Shown one piece after another: positions 7,556 to 15,783 of a DNA stretch of 64,000 nt. This DNA comes from Arsenicicoccus piscis. GTDB taxonomy: Bacteria > Actinomycetota > Actinomycetes > Actinomycetales > Dermatophilaceae. Numbering within the stretch: the first letter of the stretch is position 1; the number at the start of each line of letters is the position of its first letter. The notes below the pieces were generated by a model. The model searched no databases, was not told the DNA's origin, and was given only the letters and a program-made list of their open reading frames with translations. The DNA lies in the NCBI RefSeq assembly GCF_022568835.1, contig NZ_JAKZHV010000007.1, positions 62,001-126,000 on the forward strand, read 5' to 3'. The position numbers were made by a program, and so were the translations under genes.

Positions 7556-8542
7556 ATGTCTCACCACAATGCGGCCCTGACGCCGCGTCATCGCCTGATC
7601 GTCGCTCGTCTCGTCGTCGACGAGGGCTGGCCTGTCAGTGAGGTCGCTGCACGATTCCAGGTGTCGTGGCCGACGGTGAAGCGCTGGGCCGACCGCTACC
7701 GCGCCGGCGAGTCCATGCAGGACCGCTCCTCGCGCCCGCACCACTCGCCCAGCAAAACCAGCGCGCGGGTCACCCGACGCTGCATCCAGCTCCGGCTACG
7801 TCTCCGCGAAGGACCGGTGCAGCTCTCGTATCGGCTCGGGATCGCACCGTCGACGGTCCACCGCATCCTCACGGATGCCCATCTCAACCGGCTCTCCCAC
7901 GTCGACCGCGCCACCGGTGAACCCGTCCGTCGCTACGAACACGCCCATCCCGGCGCGATGCTCCACGTCGATGTGAAGAAGCTCGGCAACATCCCCGACG
8001 GCGGGGGCTGGCGCTACGTCGGCCGACGACAAGGCGAGAAGAACCGCTCGGCCACCGCCGGCAAGCCCAAGAACAAGCACTACGACCCGTTGATGGGCAA
8101 GGCCTTCGTCCACACTGTCATCGACGACCACTCCCGTGTCGCCTACGCCGAGATCCACGACGACGAAACCGCCCAAACGGCCACCGCCGTCCTGGTCCGG
8201 GCCGTCGAATGGTTCAACGCCCGCGGCGTGATCGTCGAACGGGTCCTGTCCGACAACGGCGGCGCCTATCGCTCACACCTGTGGCGCGACACTTGCGCAG
8301 AACTCGGCATCACGCACAAGCGGACCCGGCCATATCGGCCACAGACCAACGGAAAGATCGAACGTTTCCATCGCACCCTGGCTGACGGCTGGGCCTATGC
8401 CCGCTGCTACACGTCTGAGGCCGAACGACGGGGCGAGCTCGAGGGCTGGTTGCACTACTACAACCAGCACCGGCCCCACACGGCCTGCGGGAACCAGCCG
8501 CCGTTCTCACGCTTGATCAACGTCCCCGGTCAGTACAGCTAG
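7556..8542 (+). CDS. IS481-family DDE transposase
   Basis: A 328-residue transposase. An N-terminal helix-turn-helix (WPVSEVAARFQVSWPTVKRW, about 25-45) precedes an rve integrase core with the DDE triad: Asp in MLHVDVKKLG, Asp in VLSDNGGAY and Glu in TNGKIERFHR, followed by the family motif YNQHRPHTACGNQPP. GGAGA seven bases before ATG 7556 supports this start over upstream in-frame options. The reading frame passes through the right inverted repeat, and its TAG stop lies in the duplicated target GCTAGC, outside the element itself. It probably depends on transcription from the passenger-gene promoter. Confidence 0.95.
   Translation: MSHHNAALTPRHRLIVARLVVDEGWPVSEVAARFQVSWPTVKRWADRYRAGESMQDRSSRPHHSPSKTSARVTRRCIQLRLRLREGPVQLSYRLGIAPSTVHRILTDAHLNRLSHVDRATGEPVRRYEHAHPGAMLHVDVKKLGNIPDGGGWRYVGRRQGEKNRSATAGKPKNKHYDPLMGKAFVHTVIDDHSRVAYAEIHDDETAQTATAVLVRAVEWFNARGVIVERVLSDNGGAYRSHLWRDTCAELGITHKRTRPYRPQTNGKIERFHRTLADGWAYARCYTSEAERRGELEGWLHYYNQHRPHTACGNQPPFSRLINVPGQYS
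8515..8537 (-). repeat. Right terminal inverted repeat of IS481-type element
   Basis: Reads GATCAACGT...CAGTACA on the plus strand. It is the reverse complement of the left end at 21 of 23 positions and also encodes the last residues of the transposase. Confidence 0.88.
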
Positions 8543-8543
8543 C
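8538..8543 (+). repeat. Right target-site duplication GCTAGC
   Basis: An exact copy of 5407-5412. The CTAG inside it supplies the stop codon of both the transposase (plus strand, 8540-8542) and the SPFH gene (minus strand, 8541-8539). Confidence 0.85.
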
Positions 8544-9324
8544 GGCTCTCGGGCTGCGGAGGAGAGCCTGCACCCAGCTTGTTCAGCAACGGCCCGACGA
8601 TGTCCATCGGCAGCGGGAAGACGACCGTGGAGTTCTGGTCGGCGCCGAGCTCGAGCAGCGTCTGCAGGTAGCGCAGCTGCAGCGACGCCGGGCTCTGCGA
8701 CAGCGTGTCGGCCGCCTGGCGCAGCTCCTCGGAGGCCTGCAGCTCGCCGCGGGCGTTGATGACCTTGGCGCGCCGCTCCCGCTCGGCCTCGGCCTCGCGC
8801 GCCATCGCCCGCTGCATCGTCGAGGGGATCTCGACGTCCTTGATCTCGACGGTGTCGACCTTCACGCCCCACGGGTCGGTCTGCAGCTCCATGATCTCGC
8901 GCAGGTCCTTGTTGAGCTCGTCGCGGTGCGCGAGCAGGGTGTCGAGGTCGACCCGGCCCAGCACGGACCGCAACGTGGTCTGCGCGATCTGCGAGGTGGC
9001 TACGGCGTAGTTCTCCACCGTCATCACCGCGTTAACCGGCTCGACGACGTTGAACAGCACCACCGCGTTGACCCGCGCCGGGACGTTGTCCTTGGTGATG
9101 ACCTCCTGCGGCGGGATGGTCAAGGTCACGACCCGCAGGTCCACGCGCTGCATCCGGTCGACCCCGGGCAGCACCACGTGCAGCCCCGGCTCGTAGAGCG
9201 GCCGCAACCGCCCCAGCCGGAAGACCACGGCCCGCTCGTACTGCGCCACGACCTTGAGCGACGTGGCGACGACGGCGGCCGCGATGACGAGCAGGGCGAG
9301 GATCACGGTGATCCACAACGACAT
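8539..9324 (-). CDS. Slipin/stomatin-like SPFH (band 7) membrane protein
   Basis: A 261-residue protein with one N-terminal transmembrane helix (about 4-22) followed by an SPFH domain (about 25-190; YERAVVFRLGRLRPLYEPGL and VRVNAVV-type core, KDNVPARVNAVVLFNV) and an Ala/Glu-rich coiled coil with REAEAERERRAKVINARGEL. Slipins form large membrane-scaffold oligomers; no enzyme activity is expected. It starts 6 bp after the upstream Cys-motif membrane gene and is probably in the norB operon. Its stop codon coincides with the IS481-type insertion site, but the protein appears complete. Confidence 0.9.
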   Translation of the reverse strand: MSLWITVILALLVIAAAVVATSLKVVAQYERAVVFRLGRLRPLYEPGLHVVLPGVDRMQRVDLRVVTLTIPPQEVITKDNVPARVNAVVLFNVVEPVNAVMTVENYAVATSQIAQTTLRSVLGRVDLDTLLAHRDELNKDLREIMELQTDPWGVKVDTVEIKDVEIPSTMQRAMAREAEAERERRAKVINARGELQASEELRQAADTLSQSPASLQLRYLQTLLELGADQNSTVVFPLPMDIVGPLLNKLGAGSPPQPESR

Positions 9325-9330
9325 GGAAGG

Positions 9331-10131
9331 CTACTTCCTGCTGTAGGTGCGGGGGCGACCCGGCCCACGGGACCTGCCAGGGGACCGAGACGTGCCCTCA
9401 GGGTCTACCACGGAGCCCCTCGCGGCCGGATCCGCCACGGCCGGATCCGCCACGGCCGGATCCGCCACAGCCCCGTCCACCACGGCCGGGTCGACCCGGG
9501 GCCGGTCACCGGTCCACCGGGTGGCGTAGCGGTCGATGACCAGGTCCAGGGGCACCGGCTCGCGGGTGCGCGGGGTGTCGACGTGGTCGGAGGACGCCTC
9601 GTGGACCAGGTGCGTGGGGAAGTTGTCGGGGCTGCCGGCGAGGTGCTTGCCGAGCGGGACCACCCCGAGGATGGTGACGACCGCGAGGGTCGCGACCAGC
9701 ACGACGACGTCCGGCACGGCGTGGTCGGCGAGCAGCATGCCGGCGGGCAGGAACACCGCGATGACCGCGAGGACGAGCGCGATCCCGCGGTGGAACCGGC
9801 CGGCCTCGGAGTGCGGCCACGGGTCGACCGCCTTGGTGATCTCGCGCGGCCCGGGGGTCGGGGAGCACTCGGTCTTCGCGGGGCAGCGCCCGCAGATCGC
9901 GTGCTGACCCTGGTAGCGGATGACCCGCTTGTCGGGGTCGAACGACGCCGGCCACAGCCACTCGTCCTGGTGGCACTTCCAGGCGTCCCGGTCCTCGTGG
10001 TAGACGAAGTTGCCGGTCCGCCACGAGGCCGAGCGCGCCGAGGACTTCTTGCCGAGGCCGTCGAAGACCCAGGCGACGACCAGCAGCGCGACGCTGTAGC
10101 CGGCGAGCAGCAGCGCGATCAGTGAGGGCAT
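9331..10131 (-). CDS. Membrane protein with Cys motif, linked to norB
   Basis: A 266-residue protein of unknown function. One hydrophobic segment is at 3-22 and two more at about 115-155. Between them is a soluble domain with YHEDRDAWKCHQDEWLW and CGRCPAKTEC, so three or four Cys plus His residues could bind a metal or an Fe-S cluster. The C-terminal 60 residues are low complexity, with VADPA repeats encoded by 15-bp DNA repeats. It lies 28 bp after norB and 6 bp before the SPFH gene, so an accessory role in nitric oxide or redox metabolism is possible but unproven. Confidence 0.72.
   Translation of the reverse strand: MPSLIALLLAGYSVALLVVAWVFDGLGKKSSARSASWRTGNFVYHEDRDAWKCHQDEWLWPASFDPDKRVIRYQGQHAICGRCPAKTECSPTPGPREITKAVDPWPHSEAGRFHRGIALVLAVIAVFLPAGMLLADHAVPDVVVLVATLAVVTILGVVPLGKHLAGSPDNFPTHLVHEASSDHVDTPRTREPVPLDLVIDRYATRWTGDRPRVDPAVVDGAVADPAVADPAVADPAARGSVVDPEGTSRSPGRSRGPGRPRTYSRK
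9423..9467. repeat. Three perfect 15-bp tandem repeats inside a coding region
   Basis: The unit CGGCCGGATCCGCCA occurs at 9423-9437, 9438-9452 and 9453-9467, with two degenerate units following to 9497. It encodes VADPA repeats in the C-terminal tail of the Cys-motif membrane protein. Confidence 0.85.
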
Positions 10132-10159
10132 GCGAGCCCCCGCCGGTCACGCCGGCCGG

Positions 10160-12466
10160 TCACCACTTCTTGGCCCCCGACGACTCGAGCTCGGTGAAGA
10201 GCACGTCCTGCGGCATCTGGTCGACCGTCCTCCCGGAGCGGTAGCTCAGCAGCCCCTTCCACGCCAGCCAGAGGAACGGCAGCACGCCGCCGATGATGAA
10301 GATCAGGTCGCCCGGCAGGCGCCCCCACTCCAGCAGCGTGTTCGTCGAGTTGGTCACGTAGTTGAGCTCCCGGGCCTCGTAGTAGCCCGATCCGACCGCG
10401 TGGTAGAGCTGCAGGATCCCGAGGGGCAGCAAGGTCGCGAAGACCATCCAGGCCAGGCCGATGTTGAGCGACCAGAACGAGATCTTGGCCAGCTTGTCGT
10501 TCCACTGGTCGGCCGGGATGAGATAGCGCAGGGCAAACATCGACAGCCCCACCGCGAGCATCCCGTAGACCCCCATCATGGCTGCGTGCCCGTGGTTGGC
10601 GGTGAGCGCGGTGCCGATCTCGTAGTAGGACACGATCGGCAGGTTGATGAGGAAGCCGAAGATGCCGGCGCCGACGAAGTTCCAGAATCCCACGGCCACG
10701 AGGAACATCACGGTCCACCGGTGCGGGAACGGCGCGCTCGACTTGGCCTCCTGGCGGGCGCCGAGCTGCATGAACGCCCAGGCCTCGACGGTGAGGAAGG
10801 TCAGCGGGATGACCTCCGCGGCCGAGAAGAACGAGCCGAGCGCCATGTGCTCCACCGGCGTGCCGGAGAAGTAGAGGTGGTGCATGGTGCCGAGGACGCC
10901 ACCCATGGAATACAAGATGATGTCCATGAAGATGATGCCGATGGCGATGCGTTCACGCACCACGCCGAGCATCACGAAGATGTAGGCGACCATGACGGTC
11001 GTGAACAGCTCGAGGAAGTCCTCGACCCACAGGTGCACGACCCAGAACCGCCAGAACTCCGCGACCGACAGGTGGGAGTCGGTGGAGGCGAGCAGACCGA
11101 CCGCGTAGAACGCGGGGATGGCGAGCGCGGAGAAGAAGAACAGCCAGGGCATGTTGCCCTTCGACTCGCCCTTGAGCCGGCTCCTGATCCCGCGATAGAC
11201 GATCGCGATCCAGATGAACATGCCGGCGGTCAGCAGCACCTGGAAGACGCGCGGCAGGTCGAGGTACTCCCACTGTTGGCCGAACAGCGGGCCGTCCGCC
11301 CAGGAGACGCCGTGGATCGACAGCGCCTCGGCCGCGAGGGAGCCGAACACGACGACGGCGACCGCGCCGAGCAGGATGTAGCTGAGGACGTGCTGGTTCT
11401 TGGCCTCGCGCCCGGAGATGAACGGCGTGAGGAAGATGCCGGCGGCGAGGAAGCCCGCGGCCGTCCAGAACAGCGACAGCTGCAGGTGCCAGGTGCGAGC
11501 GAGGTTGTAGGGCAGCAGCTCGTTGATGAAGTCGAGCCCGAAGAACGAGCCGATGTCGGCGCGGTAGTGTTCCGCGAGCGCGCCGACGAGGGTCTGGACG
11601 AGGAACAGCAGCGCGATCACGAAGATGAACCACGCGACGGTGCGCTGGGACTTGGTCAGCCCCACCTCGCCGGGCTGGCGGAACGCGATGGCCGGCGCCT
11701 CCTCGGAGTGCCAGCCGATCTTGCGGCTCCAGCGCCCGTAGATCGCGAACAGCACGCCGGTGCCACCGATCAGCACGACCAGGGACAGGGCCGACCAGAG
11801 CAGCAGGTCGGCGGTCGGGCCGTTGTCGACCCGCTTCTCGGCGGGCCAGTTGTTGGTGTAGCTGTAGTCGTGCCCCGGCCGGTCTGCAGCCGACGCCCAC
11901 GCGGTCCACGCGAAGAAGGACGTCAGCTGCTTGATCTGGGTGGGGTCGGTGATGCCGTTCTCGAGCAGGCCGTTGGAGCGCGCGTCCTTGCCGAAGAAGT
12001 CGCTGTAGTGCGAGATCAGCTGCTGGTAGGCGGTCACCTGGTTCGGGCTGAAGGTCAGCGTCCCGTCGGTGAACCGGTTGGTGCGCCAGTCCTTGACGTT
12101 CTGCTCGGTGGGGTCCTGGATGCCCGACTGGCGCTGCAGGTCCGCGGTGATGTCGGTCGCGCGCCGCAGGTAGTCGGCCGTGAAGTCGGGCCCGAGGTAG
12201 GCGCCGTGGCCCATGATCGAGCCGTACTCCATCAGCCCGCGGGCCTGGAACAGCTCCTGGCCCTGGGTGATGTCGGCACTGGTGAACAGGCGCTCGCCGC
12301 TCGAGGTCTGCACCACGTCCGGCACCGGCATCGACGCGGTGTAGGTGCGGTAGACGAGGATCCCCATGACGGTGAAGCTGAACAGCATCACCATGACGAC
12401 GCCCTGCACCCAGCCCTTGCCGACCTGCATCATCCGTCGATCGGTGACGATCGTGTCGTGCGACAT
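10160..12466 (-). CDS. norB: Quinol-dependent nitric oxide reductase, large fused subunit
   Basis: A 768-residue integral membrane enzyme reducing 2 NO to N2O. It has an N-terminal helix, a periplasmic domain related to NorC but without a CXXCH haem motif, and then about twelve helices of the haem-copper oxidase type. Candidate metal-ligand His residues are in TWHLQLSLFW, VVHLWVEDF, MHHLYFSG and NHGHAAMMGVYG. The fused N-terminal domain without haem c marks it as qNor, which takes electrons from quinol. The frame is open 24 codons further upstream, but GGAGA before ATG 12466 sets the start. In aerobic actinobacteria it usually protects against NO. Confidence 0.93.
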   Translation of the reverse strand: MSHDTIVTDRRMMQVGKGWVQGVVMVMLFSFTVMGILVYRTYTASMPVPDVVQTSSGERLFTSADITQGQELFQARGLMEYGSIMGHGAYLGPDFTADYLRRATDITADLQRQSGIQDPTEQNVKDWRTNRFTDGTLTFSPNQVTAYQQLISHYSDFFGKDARSNGLLENGITDPTQIKQLTSFFAWTAWASAADRPGHDYSYTNNWPAEKRVDNGPTADLLLWSALSLVVLIGGTGVLFAIYGRWSRKIGWHSEEAPAIAFRQPGEVGLTKSQRTVAWFIFVIALLFLVQTLVGALAEHYRADIGSFFGLDFINELLPYNLARTWHLQLSLFWTAAGFLAAGIFLTPFISGREAKNQHVLSYILLGAVAVVVFGSLAAEALSIHGVSWADGPLFGQQWEYLDLPRVFQVLLTAGMFIWIAIVYRGIRSRLKGESKGNMPWLFFFSALAIPAFYAVGLLASTDSHLSVAEFWRFWVVHLWVEDFLELFTTVMVAYIFVMLGVVRERIAIGIIFMDIILYSMGGVLGTMHHLYFSGTPVEHMALGSFFSAAEVIPLTFLTVEAWAFMQLGARQEAKSSAPFPHRWTVMFLVAVGFWNFVGAGIFGFLINLPIVSYYEIGTALTANHGHAAMMGVYGMLAVGLSMFALRYLIPADQWNDKLAKISFWSLNIGLAWMVFATLLPLGILQLYHAVGSGYYEARELNYVTNSTNTLLEWGRLPGDLIFIIGGVLPFLWLAWKGLLSYRSGRTVDQMPQDVLFTELESSGAKKW

Positions 12467-12637
12467 GTTCTCTCCAGAAGGTGTCGAGCCCCGGCGACCG
12501 CCTATTTGGAGGACGCTGCAAAGAAAATAGCGCATCAATTCCTGGACGTCGCGGCGGGGCCACCCCTGATGACCGAGTCGTGACCTGGACGAGTCCCTGG
12601 GCCTGGAGCAGCTGGGCCTACCAGGACCGCGCCTCGC

Positions 12638-13234
12638 TCACTCCTGGTAGGCGTACCGCTCCTCGCGCCAGGCGTCGCCGACGAGGTGGTAGCCCCGCTC
12701 CTCCCAGAAGCCGCGCTCCGGGGTGGAGGTGTAGCAGATCTCGCGGAGCCACTTGGGCCCCTTGAAGGAGTACAGATGTGGCACGACCAGGCGCACCGGT
12801 CCGCCACGCTCGGGGGCGAGCGGCGCGCCGTCCAGCGCGAGCGCCAGCAGCGCCCGCGGCGAGCTGAGGTCCTCGACCCGGAGCGTCGCGGCGTAGCCGT
12901 ACTCGGCGACGACCAGCGCGTGCTCGACGCCGTCGGCGGGCGGCGCGAGGTCGACGACCGCACGGGCGAGCACGCCGCGCCAGCGCAGGTCCTGGCCGGT
13001 CACCTTGGAGACGCAGTGCAGGTCGGCCACGACATCGGTCTCGCCGAGCGCGACCAGCTGCTCGTAGTCGATGTGGGTGTCCTCGCCGGACGCGGTGTCG
13101 CCGGTGATCGACAGGGTCCAGGTGCGCGCGTCGACGGACGGCACCCGGCCGTAGTGCCGGACGGGCACCTCGTCGACCAGGCGCTGCCCGGGCGGCGTCG
13201 CCCGGGGCTCGGTCCACGGCGGCATGCCGGTCAC
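12638..13234 (-). CDS. Molybdopterin-dependent oxidoreductase (sulfite oxidase-type fold)
   Basis: A 198-residue cytoplasmic protein made almost entirely of one Mo-cofactor-binding domain of the sulfite oxidase/MsrP type. The likely Mo-ligating Cys is in ADLHCVSKVTG (about 80), followed by WRGVLARAVVDL and the conserved VRLVVPHLYSFKGPKWL and ERGYHLVGDAW. It lacks a Tat signal and a haem domain, so substrate and redox partner are unknown. Its GTG start overlaps the stop of the threonine aldolase gene (GTGA), supporting this start and co-transcription. Confidence 0.85.
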   Translation of the reverse strand: MTGMPPWTEPRATPPGQRLVDEVPVRHYGRVPSVDARTWTLSITGDTASGEDTHIDYEQLVALGETDVVADLHCVSKVTGQDLRWRGVLARAVVDLAPPADGVEHALVVAEYGYAATLRVEDLSSPRALLALALDGAPLAPERGGPVRLVVPHLYSFKGPKWLREICYTSTPERGFWEERGYHLVGDAWREERYAYQE

Positions 13235-14331
13235 CCTGCCACGGGTGGGGCGGTGAGCAGCTCACGGCACGCGGCGAGCGCCCGCGCGGTGCCCTCGTCG
13301 TCGACGTCGAGGTGCCACACCAGGCGGACCGTGCGGGGGCCGGTCTGGGAGGCGACCACCCCGCGCTCGGCGAGGGCCGCGACCAGGCCGGCGGCGGTCC
13401 AGCCGCTGGCCAGGGGGTCTACGAGGACGATGTTGGTCTGGACCCGCTCGAGGTCGACCGACCCGGGGGCGGTTGCGGCGAGCGCCTCGGCGAAGGAGCG
13501 GGCGCGACGGTGGTCCTGCGCGAGCCGCTCCACGTGGTGGTCGAGGGCGTGCTCGGCCGCGGCGGCGAGGACGCCGACCTGGCGCAGGCCGCCACCGAAG
13601 CGCTTGCGCAGCACGCGAGCACGCGCCATGTCGGCCGCGGACCCCACGAGCATCGATCCGACGGGGGCCCCGAGTCCCTTGGAGAAGCACACCGAGATCG
13701 TGTCGACGCAGGCGCCGTAGTCGGCGAGCGGGACGCCGGTCGCCACGTGCGCGTGCCAGAGCCGTGCCCCGTCGAGGTGCACCCGCACGCCGGCGGCCGC
13801 GGTGCCCTCCCGGACGGCCCGCATCGACTCCAGCGAGGCGATCGTGCCGCCGTGGAAGTTGTGCGTGTTCTCCAGCACCACCAGCGCGGTCGACACCAGG
13901 TAGGGGCCCGCGTCGGGGTGCATCAGCGCGAGCGGCTCCGCCGGGTCCAGCGTGCCGTCGCGGCTCACCCAGGTGCGGGACGAGATCCCCGACATCACCG
14001 CCCCGGCGCCGAGCTCGGCGCGCAGGACGTGGGCGAGCGAGTCGGCCACCAGCTCCTGCCCCGGCTCCACGCCGAGCCGCAGGCCCACCTGGTTGGACAA
14101 CGAGCCCGTGGGCATGAAGAGCGCGTCCTCGTGGCCGAGCAGGTCCGCGACGCGGCGCTGCAGCCGCAGCACGGTCGGGTCCTCGCCGTAGACGTCGTCG
14201 CCCACCGGCGCGCAGGCCATCGCCTCGCGCATGGCCGCGGTCGGAAGGGTGACCGTGTCCGAGCGCAGGTCGACGACGTCCTTCGGGCGGTCCATCGCGT
14301 GGTCCATCGGCCGGTCCATCGGGCGGTTCAT
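13231..14331 (-). CDS. Low-specificity threonine aldolase (PLP enzyme)
   Basis: A 366-residue fold-type I PLP enzyme splitting L-threonine or allo-threonine into glycine and acetaldehyde. Visible marks are [10 protein letters not shown] near the N terminus, [20 protein letters not shown] and the PLP lysine in [14 protein letters not shown]. Length agrees with the family. The N terminus before DLRSDT is odd: four in-frame ATG codons lie in a repeated M-D-R-P pattern, so the start could be any of them; the first is given, 8 bp after the DAHP synthase stop. It is probably co-transcribed with the DAHP synthase and Mo-oxidoreductase genes. Confidence 0.88.
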   Translation of the reverse strand: MNRPMDRPMDHAMDRPKDVVDLRSDTVTLPTAAMREAMACAPVGDDVYGEDPTVLRLQRRVADLLGHEDALFMPTGSLSNQVGLRLGVEPGQELVADSLAHVLRAELGAGAVMSGISSRTWVSRDGTLDPAEPLALMHPDAGPYLVSTALVVLENTHNFHGGTIASLESMRAVREGTAAAGVRVHLDGARLWHAHVATGVPLADYGACVDTISVCFSKGLGAPVGSMLVGSAADMARARVLRKRFGGGLRQVGVLAAAAEHALDHHVERLAQDHRRARSFAEALAATAPGSVDLERVQTNIVLVDPLASGWTAAGLVAALAERGVVASQTGPRTVRLVWHLDVDDEGTARALAACRELLTAPPVAG

Positions 14332-14339
14332 CAGGTGCT

Positions 14340-15704
14340 TCAGCCGCGCGCGTCGCGCGTCGAGAGCATCTCGGCGACGAGGAACGCCAGCTCCAGGCTC
14401 TGCTGGTGGTTGAGCCGCGGGTCGCACAACGTCTCGTAGCGCTTCTCGAGGTCGGCGTCCGCGATGTGCAGCGAGCCGCCGGTACACTCGGTGACGTCGT
14501 TGCCGGTGAGCTCGACGTGGATGCCGCCGGGCACGGTGCCGAGGTCGTCGTGGACCTCGAAGAAGCCGCGGACCTCCTCGACGACGTCGTCGAACGCCCG
14601 GGTCTTGTAGCCCGTGCTGCTCGTGTGCGTGTTGCCGTGCATCGGGTCGCTCACCCACACCGGCGTGTGACCGGCTGCGGTGACCGCCTCGACGATCGCC
14701 GGCAGCGCCTCGCGGATCGTGCCGGCGCCCATCCGGGTGATCAGCGTGAGCCGGCCGGGGACCCGGTCGGGGTCGACCTTGTCGATCAGCGCGAGCGCGT
14801 CCTTCGGCGAGGTCTTGGGGCCGAGCTTGATGCCGATCGGGTTGTGGATGCGGCTGACGAAGTCCAGGTGGGCACCGTCGAGCTGGCGGGTGCGCTCGCC
14901 GACCCAGACCATGTGCCCGGACGTGGCGTAGGGCAGGCCGGTGCGCGAGTCGATGCGGGTGAGCGCCCGCTCGTAGTCGAGCAGCAGCGCCTCGTGGCTG
15001 GCGAAGAACTCGACCGTGCGCATGGCGTCGAAGTCGGCTCCGCAGGCCGCCATGAAGCGCATCGCCTTGTCGATGTCGCGGGCCATCGACTCGTAGCGCG
15101 AGTAGGCCTGGTTGGCGGCGAACCCCCGGTTCCACGAGTGCACGTGGCGCAGGTCGGCGAACCCGCCGGTCGTGAACGCGCGCACGAGGTTCAGGGTCGC
15201 CGCGGAGTTGTGGTAGGCCCGGACCATCCGGGTCGGGTCCGGCGTGCGGGCCTCGAGGGTGAAGTCGAAGTCGTTGACCATGTCACCGCGGTAGGCGGGC
15301 AGGGTCACCTCGCCGCGGGTCTCGGTGTCGCTCGACCGAGGCTTGGTGTACTGCCCGGCCAGGCGGCCGACCTTGACCACCGGCACGCCCGCGCCGTAGG
15401 TGAGCACGGCCGCCATCTGCAGGATGGTCTTGATGCGGTCGCGGATGTTGTCGGCGGTGGCATACGCGAAGGTCTCGGCGCAGTCGCCGCCGGTCAGGAC
15501 GAAGGCCCGCCCCTCGGCCGCGTCGTGCAGCCGGGTGCGCAAGACGTCGCACTCCCCGGCGAAGACCAGCGGCGGGAAGGTCGCCAGCGTGGCGACCGCG
15601 TCACGGCGGGCCCCGTCGTCCGGCCACCGCGGCTGCTGGGCAGCCGGCAGCTCGCGCCAGGCGTCGAGCCCGGCCAGGACCTCAGGGGTTGCATCGATAC
15701 TCAC
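14340..15704 (-). CDS. aroG: 3-deoxy-7-phosphoheptulonate (DAHP) synthase, class II
   Basis: A 454-residue enzyme joining phosphoenolpyruvate and erythrose 4-phosphate, the first step of aromatic amino acid synthesis. Class II motifs are [75 protein letters not shown] and [17 protein letters not shown]. The GTG start gives the normal family length; TAGGCT lies seven bases upstream with no Shine-Dalgarno, so the mRNA is probably leaderless. The link to pknL is conserved in mycobacteria, where the enzyme (Rv2178c) is feedback-regulated. Confidence 0.95.
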   Translation of the reverse strand: MSIDATPEVLAGLDAWRELPAAQQPRWPDDGARRDAVATLATFPPLVFAGECDVLRTRLHDAAEGRAFVLTGGDCAETFAYATADNIRDRIKTILQMAAVLTYGAGVPVVKVGRLAGQYTKPRSSDTETRGEVTLPAYRGDMVNDFDFTLEARTPDPTRMVRAYHNSAATLNLVRAFTTGGFADLRHVHSWNRGFAANQAYSRYESMARDIDKAMRFMAACGADFDAMRTVEFFASHEALLLDYERALTRIDSRTGLPYATSGHMVWVGERTRQLDGAHLDFVSRIHNPIGIKLGPKTSPKDALALIDKVDPDRVPGRLTLITRMGAGTIREALPAIVEAVTAAGHTPVWVSDPMHGNTHTSSTGYKTRAFDDVVEEVRGFFEVHDDLGTVPGGIHVELTGNDVTECTGGSLHIADADLEKRYETLCDPRLNHQQSLELAFLVAEMLSTRDARG

Positions 15705-15711
15705 AGGGCCA

Positions 15712-15717
15712 AGCCTA
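15712..15717 (-). promoter_or_regulatory. Leaderless -10 (TAGGCT) for DAHP synthase
   Basis: TAGGCT on the minus strand is seven bases before GTG 15704; no ribosome-binding site is present. Confidence 0.45.
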
Positions 15718-15783
15718 CGAAGGCTGGCAAACCGCTGAGTCCTCGTCCAGGGGATGGGCCCGTCGAGCAGCCCATACTGGGCC

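Larger units (their letters stand above)
5413..8537 (+). mobile_element. IS481-family element carrying TetR and ABC-exporter passenger genes (3,125 bp)
   Basis: The element is bounded by 23-bp inverted repeats that agree at 21 of 23 positions and begin TGTACTGACCGG, and by a perfect 6-bp duplication GCTAGC. Inside are, all on one strand and nearly overlapping, a TetR regulator, an ABC ATPase, an ABC membrane subunit and an IS481-type DDE transposase. Cargo and transposase probably share one transcript. IS481 elements with passenger genes have been described (for example with chloramphenicol exporters in corynebacteria); I do not recognise this particular combination. It landed between two convergent genes, at the stop codon of the SPFH gene, and both reading frames survive. 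Intact ends and transposase suggest recent insertion. Confidence 0.88.

Noticed and set aside
12467..12538. 24-codon N-terminal extension of norB
   Set aside because: GGAGA lies just before ATG 12466, and the extension would add Cys/Arg-rich residues not expected before the first membrane helix.
12505..12545. FNR/DNR-like half-site TTGAT before norB
   Set aside because: Only one half matches; the second half (TATTT) does not fit ATCAA, and its spacing to a promoter is unclear.
14332..15135. Extension of the threonine aldolase frame across the DAHP synthase gene
   Set aside because: The extension is an Arg/His-rich shadow of aroG in another frame; the aldolase begins at the repeated ATG codons.
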